Below the pieces are notes generated by a model. The model saw nothing but the letters and a program-made list of their open reading frames with translations. It made no database searches and was not told where the DNA came from. Position numbers and translations under genes: made by a program. Shown piece after piece: positions 48,959 to 52,455 of a stretch of 52,455 bases of DNA; position 1 is the first letter of the stretch, and each line of letters begins with the position of its first letter. Source of the stretch: Acidaminobacter sp. (GTDB lineage Bacteria; Bacillota_A; Clostridia; Peptostreptococcales; Acidaminobacteraceae); contig WXFH01000004.1 of the NCBI GenBank assembly GCA_009881125.1, positions 1-52,455 of the forward strand. Reading direction: 5' to 3'.

Positions 48959-50125
48959 ATGAATAAAAAAGACATAGCCGCATTCAAACGACAGCTCAAA
49001 GAGGATGGCAAAGTGACCATTTCCCATCTCGGCCGCGTGTTCGCCATGGGGGAATCCAAGGACATTATCTACCACGAAGCCGGAATGTTTACCGCTTGTG
49101 ACGAGGCCGAGCAAGACTTATATTTTTCGAACTTTAAAAAGCTGCTGACGGGGGCCATGGACGTGAAGCTCTTCGAGCTGCCTTTCAATCCGGTTCCGGC
49201 AGCGGAGTCCCTGGGACAAAGATTTCTGTATGACATGCTGCTGGACGATACTATGGCAGGCTTCGAGGCCAAGGCGGTTCAGATTATGGAGAAAATCGTG
49301 GGAAGCGCAGTCTACGAAGGAGACCTGGTGGCCAACTTCATCAAGGCAGAGTACCTGAAGCCCTCCAGGAAGGACACGCCTTTTGGAGAGGAGGATTACA
49401 GCGGCGCAGCGGACACGGATTATAAGATGAAGTTCATCCTGTGCAGCATCAATAAGATTGAGAGCGGCGAGAAGTCGGTGCGCTTTGATTACAGAGACAG
49501 GCGATTCACGGTGAACCACGATCTGAATGCCGTCCTGAACCTGAACGCGCCCCTTGAGGGCTTTATGTTTCCGTCGATCACGGATGATGCCGTGGACGTC
49601 AACAAGGTGCTTTACAGCACCTCAAAGGCGGACCAGTTAAACGCGGGCCTGATCGATTTCGTGCTGGACGCGGGTTATACCCGCACTGCGAAAGAGGAAA
49701 AAGAGCAGTTCGACACTCTCATTAAGGCCATGGTCGGCGACAAGGCTAAGGCAGAGGTCGTGAAAAATATCTATGAGACTGTGGATCTAGCCATTCTGGA
49801 GCAGGCTGAGGAAGAGGTGCCCGTGGTCGAGCTCGCTGCCCTGGAGAAGGTCTTGAAAGGCAACGGCATTGACACGTCGCGCTTTAATGTGGTCGCCAGC
49901 GAGATCGTCGGTGACGCGAAGCATTTCAAGCCCGCCAATGTGGTGCCGGGATACAGTAAAAAGTCCATGAAGATTTCAACCACCACGGCGGACATTGTCA
50001 TCAGTCCGGAAAACCTGGATCTGCTGCGGCAGGTGGTGGACAGGCAGGGGCGCAAGTGCCTGCTGATTCAAGTGGATGAGGATGTTGAGATCAACGGCAT
50101 CAAGCTGGAGGTAGAGGCGCTGTAG
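48959..50125 (+). CDS. DUF4317 family protein
   Basis: A 388-residue soluble protein that begins MNKKDIAAFKRQLKEDGKVT, with HEAGMFTACDEAEQDLYF and an acidic, helix-rich body, as in the DUF4317 family of Clostridia. The family has no known function. GGAGGGACAAC precedes the ATG, and a TATATT -10-like box lies about 40 bases upstream. No signal peptide or membrane segment. It is transcribed toward the UvrA-like gene but separated by 129 bases. Confidence 0.85.
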   Translation: MNKKDIAAFKRQLKEDGKVTISHLGRVFAMGESKDIIYHEAGMFTACDEAEQDLYFSNFKKLLTGAMDVKLFELPFNPVPAAESLGQRFLYDMLLDDTMAGFEAKAVQIMEKIVGSAVYEGDLVANFIKAEYLKPSRKDTPFGEEDYSGAADTDYKMKFILCSINKIESGEKSVRFDYRDRRFTVNHDLNAVLNLNAPLEGFMFPSITDDAVDVNKVLYSTSKADQLNAGLIDFVLDAGYTRTAKEEKEQFDTLIKAMVGDKAKAEVVKNIYETVDLAILEQAEEEVPVVELAALEKVLKGNGIDTSRFNVVASEIVGDAKHFKPANVVPGYSKKSMKISTTTADIVISPENLDLLRQVVDRQGRKCLLIQVDEDVEINGIKLEVEAL

Positions 50126-50254
50126 GTGGTGCTGTAAAAGGCACTTTTAAAGGCACTTTTTAAGGCATTGTGAAAGTCATTGCAAAAGTCATGTAAAAGT
50201 CGCGGTTTAATGTAATATTGGCGGCTTTGTAGGCGGTTTTGGGAGGCGTTGAGA
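50126..50254 (+). other. Short spacer with direct repeats
   Basis: Two AAAGGCACTTTT-like units are followed by three AAAAGTCAT- or GAAAGTCAT-like units (50140-50200). No clear terminator, so the UvrA-like gene may be cotranscribed with the DUF4317 gene. Similar AAAAGTCAT repeats occur at 26045-26062. Confidence 0.5.
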
Positions 50255-52455
50255 ATGAATGGCTGGATTAAAATTGTCGGTGCCCGGGAAGCCAATTTAA
50301 AAAACATTACCCTTGAGATTCCCAAGAATCAGCTGGTGGTGTTTACAGGACTCTCCGGGTCGGGGAAGTCGACGCTGGCTATTGAGACCCTGTATCAGGA
50401 ATGCCAGAGACAGTATCTGGAGGCCATAGGCTATCAGGGGATTCAGAAACCTAAGGTCGATGCCATCACAAACCTGTCCCCCGCCGTCAGGATCACGCAA
50501 AGCGCTTACAACCGCAATCCCCGCTCCACGGTTGGGACGGTAACGGATATCTACACTGACCTCAGGATGGTTTACGAAAAACTGGCCGAAAGAACCTGCC
50601 CGGAGTGCGGTGCACTGATCAAAGCTTCTGAGTGCAAGGAAGAATTCGTCAAGATTGAGGATGGATTCAAAATTTACATGTACTGCAGCCAGTGCGGCCA
50701 TAAGATGGACAAGCTGACCCGGTCCCACTTCTCGGCGAACACCCGGGAGGGGGCTTGTGAAGCATGCCATGGCCTCGGCGAGGTGCTGAGGATTTCTGAA
50801 GATAAAATCATCGACCGTTCGCTTTCCCTGGAAGAGGGGGCGGTGGTCTTTTGGGATCACGCTTTTAAGGAGTATCAAATAGCCTCCCTGAACAAGGCTT
50901 TCAGCTACTATGGTCTTGAGGCGACGGGCGCTAAACCCGTCGAGTCATTCAGTGCCGGGCAGCTGGCGCTGCTGCTGTACGGCGCGGAGAGCGACGAGGT
51001 CCGGCACCTGTATCCCGACCGTCCGGTGCCCAAGAAGGTGACGGAGGGCAGATTTGAAGGCGTTTTGACCACCCTTTGGCGGCGGCTCTCAGAAAAGGGC
51101 GGCCTCACGGAGGCCCTGGAGCCCTTTTTTCACTCTGAAACCTGTGAGGATTGCCATGGTGAGAAGCTCACTTCCCTCAGCAGAAATGCGACTGTCATGG
51201 AGACCCAGCTGCCGGTACTTTCCACTCTATCCCTGGAAGCGCTTCGGGCATGGTGCTTACGCCTTGGTGAAAGCCTCGGTGAGCGCGAAAAGTCGCTGGT
51301 TGAGCCCTATCTCCTGGATCTTGAAACCAAGCTCCGGCGGATCGTCCAGGTAGGCCTGGGCTACCTGTCCCTGGACCGTCAGACAATGACCTTGTCCGGC
51401 GGGGAAGGGCAGCGGATCAAACTTGCCGCAGTGCTGGATTCGACCATGTCCGGGCTGATCTATATTATGGATGAGCCGACCATAGGCCTCCACGCCAAGG
51501 ATACGGAGGGGATTCTCAGAGTCCTGAAATCCCTCAGAGACCTTGGCAACACAGTTCTGGTCATTGAGCACGACCCGGAGGTGATCCGGGCGGCCGACTA
51601 TATTGTAGATCTGGGACCGGGTTCAGGGAAGCTGGGCGGCGAGGTTGTGGGCTTTGGCACTTATGATGCGCTTCTGGCTCAGCCCATGTCGGTAACCGGT
51701 CGCTATTTGAACAGGGAGATGCCCGTTCTGGCGGTGCCGAAGCGGAAGGCTAAGGGCTATTTTTCTGTTCTGAACGCGACGCGTTTTAATTTAAAGCATG
51801 TGGATGTACATTTTCCGGTGGGCTGTCTCACGAGTATCACCGGGGTTTCCGGGTCGGGAAAGTCGACGCTGATTTTTGAGGTACTGGCGGCTGGGGCACA
51901 AGACCGGTTAAAAGACCAGGATGCTGCCGATGGTTCCGCTCTCAAGCATAGTGAATCCGCCAGCGGCACTGAGGTAAACGGCAATTTTGAGAACCAGGTC
52001 ACTGGCATGGCGCATTTTGACGCAGTCATCACCGTTGAACAGACACCGGTGACGCGCATGAAGCGCTCCAATGTCGCGACCTACTCCGGGCTCTATTCAG
52101 AAGTCCGAAAGATCTTTGGCGCCCTTGAAGCGGCGAAGGCTCAGGGACTGGATGCCAGACATTTTTCCTTCAACACCAAGGGCGGACGGTGCGAGCACTG
52201 TGAAGGTCTGGGTTTTGTTGAGAGCAACATGCTGTTTTTTGAAAATATTGATGTGGTCTGCCCGGTGTGCGGCGGCAATCAATTCAATGATGAGGTGTTG
52301 TCCGTAACCTACCAGGGGCACTCCATCAAGGCCGTACTCAGGATGACGGTTATTGAGGCTATGGCGCTGTTTCACGGCCGCGGCAAGCTGCTCAAGATTC
52401 TGAAATTGCTGGACGACGTGGGGCTTGGCTACCTGGAACTCGGTCAAACCTTGAC
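50255..52455 (+). CDS. UvrA-like ABC ATPase (UvrA2 type), C-terminus cut by window end
   Basis: About 733 residues are present and the frame is still open. The layout is that of UvrA: Walker A GLSGSGKS (32-39), a zinc module with CPECG and CSQCGHK, CEACHGLGE, the signature TLSGGEGQRIKLAAVLDSTM, DEPTIGLH, then the second Walker A GVSGSGKST (near 530), CEHCEGLGF and CPVCGG, ending in GLGYLELGQTL just before the second signature. The region between the first ATPase parts is shorter than in canonical UvrA (about 940 residues), so it looks like a UvrA2-type protein without the UvrB-binding domain, often linked to drug or damage tolerance. GGGAGG lies eight bases upstream of ATG. GCCGATGGT occurs at 51926. 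Confidence 0.88.
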   Translation, partial: MNGWIKIVGAREANLKNITLEIPKNQLVVFTGLSGSGKSTLAIETLYQECQRQYLEAIGYQGIQKPKVDAITNLSPAVRITQSAYNRNPRSTVGTVTDIYTDLRMVYEKLAERTCPECGALIKASECKEEFVKIEDGFKIYMYCSQCGHKMDKLTRSHFSANTREGACEACHGLGEVLRISEDKIIDRSLSLEEGAVVFWDHAFKEYQIASLNKAFSYYGLEATGAKPVESFSAGQLALLLYGAESDEVRHLYPDRPVPKKVTEGRFEGVLTTLWRRLSEKGGLTEALEPFFHSETCEDCHGEKLTSLSRNATVMETQLPVLSTLSLEALRAWCLRLGESLGEREKSLVEPYLLDLETKLRRIVQVGLGYLSLDRQTMTLSGGEGQRIKLAAVLDSTMSGLIYIMDEPTIGLHAKDTEGILRVLKSLRDLGNTVLVIEHDPEVIRAADYIVDLGPGSGKLGGEVVGFGTYDALLAQPMSVTGRYLNREMPVLAVPKRKAKGYFSVLNATRFNLKHVDVHFPVGCLTSITGVSGSGKSTLIFEVLAAGAQDRLKDQDAADGSALKHSESASGTEVNGNFENQVTGMAHFDAVITVEQTPVTRMKRSNVATYSGLYSEVRKIFGALEAAKAQGLDARHFSFNTKGGRCEHCEGLGFVESNMLFFENIDVVCPVCGGNQFNDEVLSVTYQGHSIKAVLRMTVIEAMALFHGRGKLLKILKLLDDVGLGYLELGQTL

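Overview
The window looks like chromosomal DNA of a strictly anaerobic, amino-acid-fermenting Clostridia-type firmicute. Supporting signs are strong Shine-Dalgarno sequences (GGAGG), TTG and GTG starts, a DUF4317 protein, rubrerythrin, a 4Fe-4S aldo/keto reductase, GltS plus glutamate formimidoyltransferase, and split glycine-decarboxylase-type subunits. Base composition is close to balanced, with AT-rich islands around 5.2-6.6 kb and 12.5-15.3 kb. I cannot name the species; Acidaminobacter- or Fusibacter-like organisms would fit, but that is inference. I see no rRNA, tRNA, CRISPR array or intact insertion sequence.

Layout. 0-3.4 kb: end of a GntR/FCD regulator, an SLC13-type carrier and L(+)-tartrate dehydratase ttdA-ttdB. 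3.4-8.2 kb: a CsoR-type repressor coupled to an EamA exporter, a small membrane protein, a DUF4143 ATPase, a second EamA exporter and ppnP. 8.3-12.4 kb: a redox operon (aldo/keto reductase, Fe-alcohol dehydrogenase, flavodoxin, flavoprotein, MerR regulator) behind a MerR-type 19-bp-spacer promoter. 12.4-15.3 kb: AT-rich island with two HATPase_c_4 proteins, bounded by identical 47-bp hairpins. 15.4-19 kb: DUF819 carrier and M19 dipeptidase, divergent from an XRE-cupin regulator; then a hypothetical gene and a lysophospholipase-like hydrolase. 20.1-30.2 kb: sigma-54 activator and a divergent operon of SDR, two divergent glycine-decarboxylase P-protein-like subunits, a COG3199-type NAD kinase, an NhaC antiporter and an Orr-type racemase. 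30.5-36.2 kb: amino-acid-sensing histidine kinase, NtrC-type regulator, sigma-54-promoted gltS and ftcD. 36.5-40.3 kb: IclR regulator with the same operator in front of a YjiH carrier and an aminotransferase. 40.3-45.8 kb: a repeat-rich spacer with a candidate small RNA, a second aminotransferase, an SRPBCC protein, recQ and rubrerythrin. 46-48.8 kb: membrane-anchored TrkA-N-like protein with KdpD/KdpE-like regulators. 48.9 kb to the end: DUF4317 protein and a UvrA-like ATPase cut by the window edge.

The genes form several catabolic modules, each with its own regulator and, in most cases, a visible operator or promoter: GntR-tartrate, MerR-redox, XRE-dipeptide, sigma-54-P-protein cluster, NtrC-glutamate and IclR-aminotransferase. 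The strongest candidate for an undescribed system is the sigma-54-controlled P-protein-like/racemase/antiporter operon. Its P-protein subunits keep the fold and the PLP lysine but have altered active-site loops.

The second striking signal is a short motif, GACCATCGGC. Its 9-base core ACCATCGGC occurs 25 times in this window on either strand: 15 times in intergenic hairpins and 10 times inside genes in several reading frames. This is the pattern expected of a DNA-uptake-sequence-like or mobile hairpin family. Two further dispersed families, a TGTCWGACA palindrome and a GTCCGCGTCACCAA element, crowd the intergenic spaces.
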